From Planctomycetota bacterium (GTDB lineage Bacteria; Planctomycetota; MHYJ01; WSZJ01): a DNA stretch of 33,522 bases. Position numbers and translations under genes: made by a program. The notes beneath the pieces are model-generated. The model was given only the letters and a program-made list of their open reading frames with translations, did not search any database and had not been told where the DNA came from. Location: contig JAIOPR010000278.1 in assembly GCA_021413805.1 (NCBI GenBank), positions 1-33,522 on the forward strand, in the 5' to 3' direction. This document shows positions 15,882-22,729 of the stretch, in pieces. Positions within the stretch are counted from its first letter, which is position 1. Every line of letters starts with the position of its first letter.

Positions 15882-16334
15882 ATGCAATCTGCAATGACCT
15901 GCGCCTGCGGTCTGTCGTTTGATTCCGCAACGGTGCCCATGTTGTGCCCCGGCTGCGGCGCGCCGCTTCGGGTGCCGAGCTTCGCTCCCATTCCGTCGCG
16001 GCCGGTCAACCCGGTGGAAGCGCTGAAGACGGAGCCGGGATTCCACACTGCCGGGGTAGTGGCAATGGGCGTGGTCGTGGTGACGTTTGCCGGAGGCTTC
16101 TTCTCCCACCTGATGTTCTTGTCGTGGCTCGTGGGCGGGTCGATTGGGGCCGTGCTGGCCGCGGGAGCCATGGTGAGGCTTCCCGGCCGGGACGGCGCGC
16201 TTGTGGGACGCAATTGGGCGCGCGCGGCGCTGCTGTTCGCCCTCCTCGAGCTGGCGATCCCGTTCGTCGCCGGCATCGTGGCCGTTCGGTGGATGTCCGA
16301 CCAGATTGCGGAACTGCAGAGTACTTACCGATGA
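15882..16334 (+). CDS. Zinc-ribbon membrane protein A
   Basis: A 150-residue protein with an N-terminal zinc ribbon (CACGLSFDSATVPMLCPGCG, two CxC/CxxC-type pairs within residues 7-27) and three hydrophobic segments: GVVAMGVVVVTFAGGFFSHL, a second in FLSWLVGGSIGAVLAAGAMV and a third in ALLFALLELAIPFVAGIVAV. The ribbon would face the cytoplasm if the usual positive-inside pattern holds. No named family recognised. GGGGAG lies about six bases before the ATG. Its stop overlaps the start of the next gene in an ATGA junction, which implies translational coupling. It is divergent from the kinase-FGE gene, so the two transcripts may be co-regulated. Confidence 0.72.
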   Translation: MQSAMTCACGLSFDSATVPMLCPGCGAPLRVPSFAPIPSRPVNPVEALKTEPGFHTAGVVAMGVVVVTFAGGFFSHLMFLSWLVGGSIGAVLAAGAMVRLPGRDGALVGRNWARAALLFALLELAIPFVAGIVAVRWMSDQIAELQSTYR

Positions 16335-16834
16335 AAACCTCCCCCGAATCGCGCCGCTGTGCCTGCGGGGCCCTCCCGGACCCCAGCCACGATTTCTGCA
16401 TCTCCTGCGGAGCGAGGCAGGTTGCGCCTATCCCCGATATCACCCTGCGCCGCCAGCTCGAACCCTTTCAGGTCGTCGCGCTCCTGGTGCTTCTGGTTCC
16501 CGTCTGCGTTCCCATTCCCCGGGACCTTCTCGGCATCGGCGCGGCCACCTGCCTGGTCATCTCCTTTCCGCTCTTCATCGCAAGCCAGTTCCGAATCTGG
16601 CGGTCGCGCAAGATCATCGAAACGGTCCTGGCCAGCGCGCGGAACGGAAGCGCCGTCCGGGGAACGCTCACGCTGCTCGAGCCTTTTCCGGTCAGGCTCC
16701 GGTCGCAGGAGGCGTCCGGGTTGGCCGTGGTCGGATGCGGACTTGGCGTCGTGGCGACCGCCATGGGGCTGGCTTTCATCATTTTCCTGCTGGTCTTTGT
16801 TTCAGCCTTGCTCCGCGGCTGCGCTCCGCACTAA
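16331..16834 (+). CDS. Zinc-ribbon membrane protein B
   Basis: A 167-residue protein coupled to the preceding gene by a four-base overlap. The N-terminus carries CACGALPDPSHDFCISCG, a CxC...CxxC zinc ribbon of the same type as its neighbour, followed by TM segments VVALLVLLVPVCVPIP, LGIGAATCLVISFPLFIA and, near the end, a long hydrophobic stretch (VATAMGLAFIIFLLVFVSAL). Between them lies a cytoplasmic-looking basic segment (RIWRSRKIIETVLASARNG). The same ribbon-plus-membrane plan suggests the pair arose by duplication and forms a complex, though sequence identity outside the ribbon is low. No function assigned. Confidence 0.72.
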   Translation: MKTSPESRRCACGALPDPSHDFCISCGARQVAPIPDITLRRQLEPFQVVALLVLLVPVCVPIPRDLLGIGAATCLVISFPLFIASQFRIWRSRKIIETVLASARNGSAVRGTLTLLEPFPVRLRSQEASGLAVVGCGLGVVATAMGLAFIIFLLVFVSALLRGCAPH

Positions 16835-16933
16835 GCCCCGCCGTTAAAGAATCATCTCGGGTCTCGGCAAAAACTTCGAAACCCGGCGTCGAGTCCGGCT
16901 GTAAATTCGTGCACTACCGTTCCCGGAGACTCC

Positions 16934-17941
16934 ATGCCCCATCGCGCCGCCCCGCTTCTCTTCCTGCTCCTCGTCTCCCTCGTCGCTGGTGTCGCCTGCA
17001 GCGGCGACGAACCCGTGCCGCCTGCCGCCGATCTCGAGAGAGTGGCCGTCGACATGGAAGGGAAGCGCATCGCGGTCGTGAAAGGCGTCGCCTACCTTTA
17101 CGACGGGGACGCGAAGAAGTGGGGATTCTTCAAGCGAATCATGGAGGACGGCTGGTTCGAGAAGAATTACGCCTTCGAGGGCGATCGCATCTTCCGGATC
17201 AGCGATGACGGCCGGAAAATCGAGGTTTCGCGGCACTTCAAGTCCGGCTTCGAGGACGCCGCGACGATCAAGGACCTCATCGGCGAGAAACCCGGCTGGA
17301 CCGCGTTCACGCTTCAGTCGCCGAAAACCCCGACGGTGCAGAACTACGTGGACCTGCGCAACCGCATCCTGAAGGAAGGTGTGGCGTTCCTCGATAACGT
17401 CGTCGAGCCGTCCACCGCAAGATTCCACAGCGGGAAAGCGGCGCTTCGCACGAAATCCGTCGCGAAATCGAAGGACATGGTCTGCGCCAAGGCGTCGCTC
17501 GAGTCCGAGCTGATTCATTTCAAGAAGGGCGACGACTACTGGTACAGCGCGTGGTATTTCATCGAGGACCGCGTCCCGTACACGCTGATGGACCTCGAGT
17601 GCACCTGGATCGAGGGGCACGCGGGGATCCGCATCACGACGTCTGATGCCGGCCTCGGTTTCGAGCTGAAATTCCCGCCGAAGCCGCATTACCGCACGAC
17701 GAACCCGACGCCGATCCCGCTGAAGAAATGGTTCCGCATCGTCGCCCACATCAAGCTCGACGAGAAGGACGGCCTCTGCGAACTCTGGCAGGATGGAGTG
17801 AAAGTCTGCGAAGGGAAGGGACAGACCCTGCCGCTCGCGGAGGCGATCTGTAATTCGCTCGAGATCGGGATCAGCGCGACCGATGTGGAGAGCACGGTGT
17901 GGGTGGATGACGTGGAGGTGTCGGACAAGGAGATTAAGTAG
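16934..17941 (+). CDS. Lipoprotein with heparin-lyase-I-like (ConA-type) domain
   Basis: A 335-residue exported protein. The N-terminus (APLLFLLLVSLVAGVACS) has a lipobox-like VAC at Cys22, but the -3 position is atypical, so lipidation is only probable. Residues about 130-330 resemble the polysaccharide-lyase fold of heparin lyase I and PL20 (jelly roll): YWYSAWYFIED, then WFRIVAHIKLDEKDGLCELW with QDGVKVCEGKG, ending STVWVDDVEV. These are the typical strand phrases of that superfamily. The catalytic residues cannot be mapped by eye, so it may bind rather than cleave glycans. The first 130 residues are unassigned beta-rich sequence (AVVKGVAYLYDGDAKKWGFF). CGGAG lies six bases before ATG. It converges with the next gene, overlapping by eight bases. 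Confidence 0.78.
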   Translation: MPHRAAPLLFLLLVSLVAGVACSGDEPVPPAADLERVAVDMEGKRIAVVKGVAYLYDGDAKKWGFFKRIMEDGWFEKNYAFEGDRIFRISDDGRKIEVSRHFKSGFEDAATIKDLIGEKPGWTAFTLQSPKTPTVQNYVDLRNRILKEGVAFLDNVVEPSTARFHSGKAALRTKSVAKSKDMVCAKASLESELIHFKKGDDYWYSAWYFIEDRVPYTLMDLECTWIEGHAGIRITTSDAGLGFELKFPPKPHYRTTNPTPIPLKKWFRIVAHIKLDEKDGLCELWQDGVKVCEGKGQTLPLAEAICNSLEIGISATDVESTVWVDDVEVSDKEIK

Positions 17942-18338
17942 GCACCGAACCGCGCCTGGACAGGAGTGCCCCGAGGATCGCCGCGAGGATGTACGCGACG
18001 AGGCTCAGCGGCGTCATCGCGTCCTCAACGAGAAACGTCCCGCCGTGTGAACCGAGGATGACGATCGCTTCGCCCGCATTGAGCCCGCGGCTCCGCGCCG
18101 CCGCGATGGCGAACCCGGCCATGGTCCCGAATACGCACGACCACAGCGAGAGCCAGCCGCCGAGGAGCATGACGCGCCCGTCCGACCGGCGACCGATGAG
18201 ACGCACGGTGAGGCCGACGAATACGCCGACGTGAACGCCCGGAAGCGCGTTTCGCAGCCCGGAAAATCCCAGCGCCGCGGCCCAGATTGCGGCGAACAGG
18301 ATCGCGACAACCGAAGCCACCCCGGAGGTCTTCTTCAT
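17934..18338 (-). CDS. Small multi-pass membrane protein
   Basis: A 134-residue protein with four predicted TM segments (VASVVAILFAAIWAAALGF; VHVGVFVGLTVRLI; WLSLWSCVFGTMAGFAIAAA; LSLVAYILAAILGALLS). No named family recognised. ATG 18338 is chosen because GGAG lies eight bases upstream; in-frame ATGs at 18374 and 18407 have no site, and the latter would overlap the GGDEF gene. It is the last gene of the comEA-GGDEF-membrane protein unit, 43 bases after the GGDEF stop, and its own stop overlaps the convergent lipoprotein gene by eight bases. Confidence 0.7.
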   Translation of the reverse strand: MKKTSGVASVVAILFAAIWAAALGFSGLRNALPGVHVGVFVGLTVRLIGRRSDGRVMLLGGWLSLWSCVFGTMAGFAIAAARSRGLNAGEAIVILGSHGGTFLVEDAMTPLSLVAYILAAILGALLSRRGSVPT

Positions 18339-18381
18339 CGAGCGCTCCGTCGCCGGCGCAGCCGGACTCCGCATTTTGGAT

Positions 18382-19701
18382 TCAGTGCGCTTTTCCTGCC
18401 TCGACACCCTTCGCCGCCTCCGCCGCCTTCACCGCCTCAAGCGCCCCCGCCTTCCACGACTGAACCTGGTTGCGCCCGCTCTTTTTCGCGACGTAAAGTG
18501 CTTCGTCGGCGCGGGAAACCAGATCCTCCGGCGTCTTCATGTCCGCCGACCACTCGGCGACGCCGAAGCTCGCGGTGATCGACAGCTTCTTGGTCTCGCC
18601 CTGGATCGTTTTCGCCTCGAGCTTCTTCCTCAGGCGCTCGGCGAGCAACGCCGCCTGCTCGGCGGACGTCTCCGGGCACAACACTCCGAGCTCTTCTCCG
18701 CCATAACGGTAAGCCTCGTTTGACGACCGGATCGACTCGCGGACGATTTTCGCGACTTCCTTCAGCACCATGTCGCCCGTGAGGTGGCCGTACGTGTCGT
18801 TCACGTTCTTGAAATGATCGACGTCCACCATGATCAGCGCGAGGGGTTCGTTGTGGCGGCGGGCGATCGCTTCGTGGTGGTGCAACTGATTCGAGAAATG
18901 GCGTTTGGTGAAGAGCTTGGTCATGCCGTCGCGGATGGTGCGCTCGTAGAGGTCGGGCGTCTTGATGGCGAGCGCGACGAAATTCATGAGTTCGTACAGC
19001 TCGCTCTCGAGGCGCTTCGCAAACGCGGCGCGTTCGGCGTCGTCGCCTTCCTGGGGGATTTCGACCTGGAGGGCGCCGATGGTTTCTCGGTCGGCGGTGA
19101 TGGGGATGGCGAAGCGGAGGATGGCGCCGTCGTCGCGGGAGATGAGGCGGCGGCCGACGAAGGCTTCGCCGGCGATGGCGGCGTCGATTTTGGCGCGGGT
19201 GATCTTGGCGGGTTCGGTGATGGGTTCGCCCTCGCGCCAGACGGCGCGGAGCTGGAGTTTGTCTTCGCTGGCGAGGTGAATGGCGACGAGGCCGCGGTCG
19301 GGGGCGCCGGCGGCCTGGGCGACGAGGCCGAGGACTCGCTTGGCGATGGCGCCGAATTCGACTTCTTCGCGGAGGACGAGCATCATTTCGCGGGCGGCGG
19401 TGAGGAACTCGACGCGGCGTTCGAGCTCGTGCTTGCCGCGCGCGGCTTCCTGGCCCGCGGCGAGGTAGACGTTGGCTTCCTTCGCGAGTTCCTTCTCACG
19501 CCGCCCGGCCAGCGCCAGCAGCAGGCCCAGCACCAGCGCGTAGATCGACGTCAGCGCTGCGAACGCCGCCAGGAACGGGATCACCCCGCCGCGATTCTGC
19601 GCCGCCTGGTACTCGGCGCTGAACTGCCACATCGTCGCCAGCACGAAGGTCGCCGCCGGCAGGGTCGCGAAGAGCAAAAACCACCCGATGCGTTTTTTCA
19701 C
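18382..19701 (-). CDS. Membrane diguanylate cyclase (two TM, GAF-like, GGDEF)
   Basis: A 439-residue inner-membrane protein expected to make cyclic di-GMP from two GTP. Two TM segments (about 5-25 and 39-66) are followed by a coiled linker, a GAF-like sensor (residues about 100-245: FGAIAKRVLGLVAQAAG, ILRFAIPITADRETIGALQV) and a GGDEF domain (255-415). The metal site DVDHFKNVNDTYGH is intact. The signature reads GGEEL (334-338), an acceptable variant of GG(D/E)EF. The inhibitory I-site five residues upstream is RSSN instead of RxxD, so product inhibition is probably lost. The C-terminal tail is Ala/Glu/Lys rich. GTG start, GGAGG four bases upstream; its start overlaps the comEA stop by four bases (GTGA). 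Confidence 0.93.
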   Translation of the reverse strand: MKKRIGWFLLFATLPAATFVLATMWQFSAEYQAAQNRGGVIPFLAAFAALTSIYALVLGLLLALAGRREKELAKEANVYLAAGQEAARGKHELERRVEFLTAAREMMLVLREEVEFGAIAKRVLGLVAQAAGAPDRGLVAIHLASEDKLQLRAVWREGEPITEPAKITRAKIDAAIAGEAFVGRRLISRDDGAILRFAIPITADRETIGALQVEIPQEGDDAERAAFAKRLESELYELMNFVALAIKTPDLYERTIRDGMTKLFTKRHFSNQLHHHEAIARRHNEPLALIMVDVDHFKNVNDTYGHLTGDMVLKEVAKIVRESIRSSNEAYRYGGEELGVLCPETSAEQAALLAERLRKKLEAKTIQGETKKLSITASFGVAEWSADMKTPEDLVSRADEALYVAKKSGRNQVQSWKAGALEAVKAAEAAKGVEAGKAH

Positions 19702-19997
19702 CGCGCCTCCGTCAGCGTCGCGATCCGCTGGGCCGCCCGGCGTGTCACGCCCTTCACCCGGCGGATTTCGCCCGGGGAAGCGAACCGGCCGCGGGAAGAA
19801 CGGTCGGCGACGATGCGCTCGGCGGTTTTCGGGCCGACGCCGGGAAGGAGGTCGAGTTCGCGGGCGGAAGCGGCGTTGAGGTCGAGGCGGGGCGGCAGGG
19901 GAGCGGGGGGCGCGGCGGGAAACGCGGTCGGGAGCGCGGCAATGACCGCCGCGAGGGCGGCGGCGGCGGACGCGACGGCCGCGGTCCGGGAGGTCAT
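19698..19997 (-). CDS. comEA: ComEA-like helix-hairpin-helix DNA-binding protein
   Basis: A 99-residue protein: one N-terminal hydrophobic segment (AAVASAAAALAAVIAALPTA) that anchors or exports it, a Pro/Ala linker (PAAPPAPLPP), and a C-terminal double helix-hairpin-helix: LDLNAASARELDLLPGVGPK then FASPGEIRRVKGVTRRAAQR. This is the ComEA family, which binds incoming double-stranded DNA in the periplasm during transformation; HhH-only members also occur in bacteria of unknown competence. No other competence gene lies in the window. TACCAT lies exactly six bases upstream of the ATG with no Shine-Dalgarno sequence. Coupled to the GGDEF gene by a GTGA overlap, an unusual partnership. Confidence 0.85.
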   Translation of the reverse strand: MTSRTAAVASAAAALAAVIAALPTAFPAAPPAPLPPRLDLNAASARELDLLPGVGPKTAERIVADRSSRGRFASPGEIRRVKGVTRRAAQRIATLTEAR

Positions 19998-20003
19998 GCG
20001 ACC

Positions 20004-20009
20004 ATGGTA
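20004..20009 (-). promoter_or_regulatory. Candidate -10 element of the comEA operon (leaderless start)
   Basis: TACCAT on the minus strand ends six bases before the comEA ATG, which would place the transcription start on the start codon. It keeps the conserved first, second and last bases of the -10 hexamer. Confidence 0.35.
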
Positions 20010-20046
20010 GAGGACGAAGGCCGTGCGTCAATTGCTGGGGGCGAAA

Positions 20047-20222
20047 GGCCGGGGCGAACGGCCGGGGCTTCGGTCCGAGCGCCTTTGGCGTGTTCGGGAG
20101 CGGGCTCGACTCCGAACCGTGTCGGGGCGGTCCCAGGATTTCCACTGATCGATCTTCAGCGTGATTTGTATTGCGAGTCGTTGCCTTTGCCCCGGCATTC
20201 TGCCCCGGCCCTTGCCCCGGCC
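20047..20222. repeat. Inverted clusters of GCCGGGGC / GCCCCGGC
   Basis: GGCCGGGGC occurs at 20047-20055 and 20060-20068 (13-base step). Its complement GCCCCGGC occurs at 20189-20196, 20202-20209 and 20214-20221 (steps of 13 and 12), the last copy touching the stop codon of the protease gene. Two copies facing three could fold into alternative long hairpins. The interval separates the protease gene from comEA. Confidence 0.6.
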
Positions 20223-20223
20223 G

Positions 20224-21606
20224 TCACTTCCCGCGGAGGAAGTCCGCCGCCCTCTGCACGAGCGCCTCGACTTCCTTCTTCTTCACCGGCTCGTTGCTGA
20301 AGGCGACCTCGATGGTCCAGCGGTCCACGGCCGCGATCGAGTCCCGGAGCTTGACCGTCTGCCCGTTGACGTCGAGCGTCTTCCGGGCGTCGATGGTCTT
20401 TGCCGCACCTTCGACCTTGAGTTCGCCGTACTTCGACTCGGTGATCCTGATGCCTCCCGTCTTGAATTTCTCGTCCTTCGCCTTGCCGAGGTCCGCGTTC
20501 AGGTCGAACAATGTCCCGGCCGCCGCTTCGTCCTCCATTTCACAGATCCCGATAAGGATCATCGCGCGGCCCGGGTTGTCCTTCGGCGTCAGCACGAGGG
20601 TTTGCCCCCCGTGAAATCCCTTCAGGGCCTCCGCCAGCCGTTCCGCCGGCAGCAGATTCCCCACGGCGGTCTTGAACTCGACCTCGCTCAAGGTCACGAG
20701 CTGCGCGTTCCATTCCTCGGCGCGATCCTTCTTGAGCGCGTCGAACAGCGGGGCGAGATCCTTGGTGGCCGGGCCTTCGTCCGGTTTCCCGTACCGCTCC
20801 GGGTGCAGGATCACGTCCTTGCGCTTCGGCGGGTCCCGGAAGACCTCTTCCACAAAATTCTTGCGCCCGGATTTCTCGAGGGCGTTGAAGAACGCGAGGC
20901 CGTCGTGGTAGGCGAAGCGCGACAGGGAATTCAACAATTCGAGGACCATGCGTTCGCCGCCGGTGACGCCGGGCGGGACGGCGCCGACGATCCTTTCGAA
21001 TTGCTCGAAATGGGCGGCGCCACCCTCTTCCCGGGCGAGAATGCGCGAAGTGACGTACTGGGCGTGCCCCTCGAGGATTGCGTTCCAGGCGTGAAGTTCC
21101 TCGGCGGTCTTGAGAGTTGAGATCCGGTCGAAGGCCTTGAACCGGGCGTGGTCGGAGGCGTGGACCATCTCGTGGATGACGATGGTGTGGAAAGTGGCGA
21201 GGGAGAGGAGGTCGGGCTGCCCGGCGGTGTCGCCGAGCAGGTGGAAATTGTCGCGGACCACGTAGATGGTGTTCGTGCCGGGGGCGAATTTCCCGAACAG
21301 CGAGGCGCCGAACAGGTTCGCCATCTGCTCCGCGGCGGCGCGGCGGCCATCCTCGGGGAGCGAGGGCTGGAGAAGCGGGATCTGCGGGATCAGTTCCTCG
21401 ACGAGTGCCGCCGCGACCTCCTTTGCACCCGCAATTTTCGCTGACGGCGCCGGGTCGATCTTCGCGCCCGTTTCGGCCTCCACGAGCTTGAGCGCCTCCG
21501 CGACCACCCGTTTCACCGATTCCTCGGTGACGATTTCCTCGGCGGACTCGGCGCGGACGAACAGGGAGGTGAAAGCGAAGGCGGCGGTGAGGAGGAGGCG
21601 ATTCAT
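20224..21606 (-). CDS. Secreted HExxH zinc metalloprotease-like protein
   Basis: A 460-residue exported protein with a signal peptide (MNRLLLTAAFAFTSLFVRA). Residues 145-149 are HEMVH, a zincin active site (His145, Glu146, His149), preceded by the hydrophobic run ATFHTIVI typical of the active-site helix. Glu179 in LEGHAQY, 30 residues later, is the likely third ligand, as in gluzincins. The N-terminal domain has the phrase GTNTIYVVRDNFH, the strand lining the active-site cleft. The C-terminal third is a mixed alpha/beta region ending in VKKKEVEALVQRAADFL that may be a separate domain. Substrate unknown; probably acts in the periplasm. GGAG lies seven bases before the ATG. Readings extended upstream of 21606 run into the dehydrogenase gene and were rejected. 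Confidence 0.8.
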   Translation of the reverse strand: MNRLLLTAAFAFTSLFVRAESAEEIVTEESVKRVVAEALKLVEAETGAKIDPAPSAKIAGAKEVAAALVEELIPQIPLLQPSLPEDGRRAAAEQMANLFGASLFGKFAPGTNTIYVVRDNFHLLGDTAGQPDLLSLATFHTIVIHEMVHASDHARFKAFDRISTLKTAEELHAWNAILEGHAQYVTSRILAREEGGAAHFEQFERIVGAVPPGVTGGERMVLELLNSLSRFAYHDGLAFFNALEKSGRKNFVEEVFRDPPKRKDVILHPERYGKPDEGPATKDLAPLFDALKKDRAEEWNAQLVTLSEVEFKTAVGNLLPAERLAEALKGFHGGQTLVLTPKDNPGRAMILIGICEMEDEAAAGTLFDLNADLGKAKDEKFKTGGIRITESKYGELKVEGAAKTIDARKTLDVNGQTVKLRDSIAAVDRWTIEVAFSNEPVKKKEVEALVQRAADFLRGK

Positions 21607-21628
21607 GGAAATGCTCCGATAGGGCTCG

Positions 21629-22570
21629 TCAAACGGGGTTGGGCGGCGGTTCTCCACGCAGGACGGCGAGCACGTTCGAAGCAGCCATGGTGGCCATCCG
21701 GTTGCGGGTCTCAAACGTCGCGCTTCCGATGTGCGGCAGCAGCACCACGTTTTCCAGCTCGAGCAGACCCGCGCTGACCGCCGGCTCCTCCTCGAAAACA
21801 TCCAGCCCCGCGGCGAAAATCCGCTTTTGACGCAGTGCGTCAACGAGCGCCGCTTCGTCCACCACCGGGCCGCGCGCCGTGTTCACGAGGATCGCCGTCG
21901 GCTTCATTTTCGCGAGGAACGCCGCGTCCACGAGGTGCCGCGTCTCCGGCGTCAGCGGCGTGTGCACCGACACGACGTCGCACGTCGCGGCGATTTCGTC
22001 GAGGGAAGCGCTCCGGGCGGCGCAGGCGGCCTCGAATTCCGGCTTCGGCGTCCGTGAGAGATAGAGGACTTCCATCCCGAACCCCTTCGACATCCGCGCG
22101 ACTTCCTGCCCGATCCGCCCCGCGCCGACGATCCCCAGCCGCTTCCCCACGATCGTCTGGCCCTGGAGGAGAAGCGGGTCCCAGCCTTTGAAACGCCCGG
22201 CGCGGAGGAAGCGGTCGGACTCGGGGAGGCGGCGGGCGGTGGCGAGGATGAGGGCGAACGCGAGCTCGGCGGTCGCTTCCGTGAGGCAGCCCGGGGTATT
22301 CGTGACGGTGACGCCGAGGCGGCGGGAGGCCGACAGGTCGATGTGGTCGGTCCCGGCGGACATCGTCGCCAGGACGCGCAGCCCGGGGAGGGACAGGACT
22401 TGCTCGCCAATTTTATCGGTCAGCTGGCAGAGGATTGCCGTGTTTCCCTCGGCCTGGAACGCGATCTCCTCGGGCGTGAGCGGTTTCGGGCTCGTTGTGA
22501 CGGTGACGTGCGGAAAGAGCAGCGCGAGGCCGGATTCGGGGATCGGGCGGGTGATGAAGACGGATTTCAT
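21629..22570 (-). CDS. D-isomer-specific 2-hydroxyacid dehydrogenase (glyoxylate/hydroxypyruvate reductase-like)
   Basis: A 313-residue cytoplasmic oxidoreductase that interconverts 2-ketoacids and D-2-hydroxyacids. Visible are the substrate loop (MSAGTDHIDLSASRRLGVTV), the nucleotide motif GIVGAGRIG (146-154), and the catalytic triad Arg233 (NTARGPVVDE), Glu262 (DVFEEEP) and His280 (LLPHIGSAT). After the second strand the sequence is LYLSRTPKP; Arg173 rather than Asp suggests NADP(H) preference, as in glyoxylate and hydroxypyruvate reductases. ATG 22570 is preceded by TACTCT at exactly six bases and no Shine-Dalgarno. Upstream in-frame sequence encodes only a heptamer-repeat translation and was excluded. 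Divergent from recO. Confidence 0.92.
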   Translation of the reverse strand: MKSVFITRPIPESGLALLFPHVTVTTSPKPLTPEEIAFQAEGNTAILCQLTDKIGEQVLSLPGLRVLATMSAGTDHIDLSASRRLGVTVTNTPGCLTEATAELAFALILATARRLPESDRFLRAGRFKGWDPLLLQGQTIVGKRLGIVGAGRIGQEVARMSKGFGMEVLYLSRTPKPEFEAACAARSASLDEIAATCDVVSVHTPLTPETRHLVDAAFLAKMKPTAILVNTARGPVVDEAALVDALRQKRIFAAGLDVFEEEPAVSAGLLELENVVLLPHIGSATFETRNRMATMAASNVLAVLRGEPPPNPV

Positions 22571-22576
22571 TTCGGG

Positions 22577-22582
22577 AGAGTA
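22577..22582 (-). promoter_or_regulatory. Candidate -10 element of the dehydrogenase gene (leaderless start)
   Basis: TACTCT on the minus strand ends six bases before ATG 22570, so transcription would start on the initiation codon. It keeps the T, A and final T of the -10 hexamer but is otherwise weak. Confidence 0.3.
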
Positions 22583-22630
22583 GGGGGGTGTGGGTTGGCG
22601 CGCAACGATCGGGTGGCGGAGTTCGGAGAC

Positions 22631-22662
22631 GGGAGTTGGGAGTTGGGAGTTGGGAGTTGGGA
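22631..22662 (+). repeat. Heptamer tandem repeat GGGAGTT, G-quadruplex-capable
   Basis: GGGAGTT is repeated four times and followed by GGGA, giving five G3 tracts with four-base AGTT loops on the plus strand. This satisfies the usual G-quadruplex rule. It lies in the 159-base divergent interval between the dehydrogenase and recO. Heptanucleotide tandem arrays of this kind (STRR) are best known from cyanobacteria. Confidence 0.85.
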
Positions 22663-22709
22663 AAAAGGGCCGGAGCGGAATGTTGTTTCGCTTCACGACC
22701 CTCCGGCCC
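22662..22709 (-). terminator. Perfect 9-bp stem with T-run on the minus strand
   Basis: GGGCCGGAG (22667-22675) and CTCCGGCCC (22701-22709) are perfect inverted repeats around a 25-base loop, which itself can pair AGCG with CGCT. Read on the minus strand, the stem is followed at once by five T. This is terminator-like, but oriented so as to stop transcripts coming antisense from recO toward the dehydrogenase; on the plus strand it sits just before the recO start. Confidence 0.45.
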
Positions 22710-22715
22710 CCCCCG

Positions 22716-22721
22716 CACAAT
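22716..22721 (+). promoter_or_regulatory. Candidate -10 element of recO
   Basis: CACAAT lies eight bases before ATG 22730. The context ACAATCGCCC nearly repeats that of nrnA (ACAATCCGCCC at 33297-33307). No ribosome-binding site is seen, so a leader of about two bases is predicted. Confidence 0.35.
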
Positions 22722-22729
22722 CGCCCGCA

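Noticed and set aside
22571-22720. N-terminal extension of the dehydrogenase containing NSQLPTP-type repeats
   Set aside because: It only translates the GGGAGTT heptamer array; the enzyme's normal start is ATG 22570.
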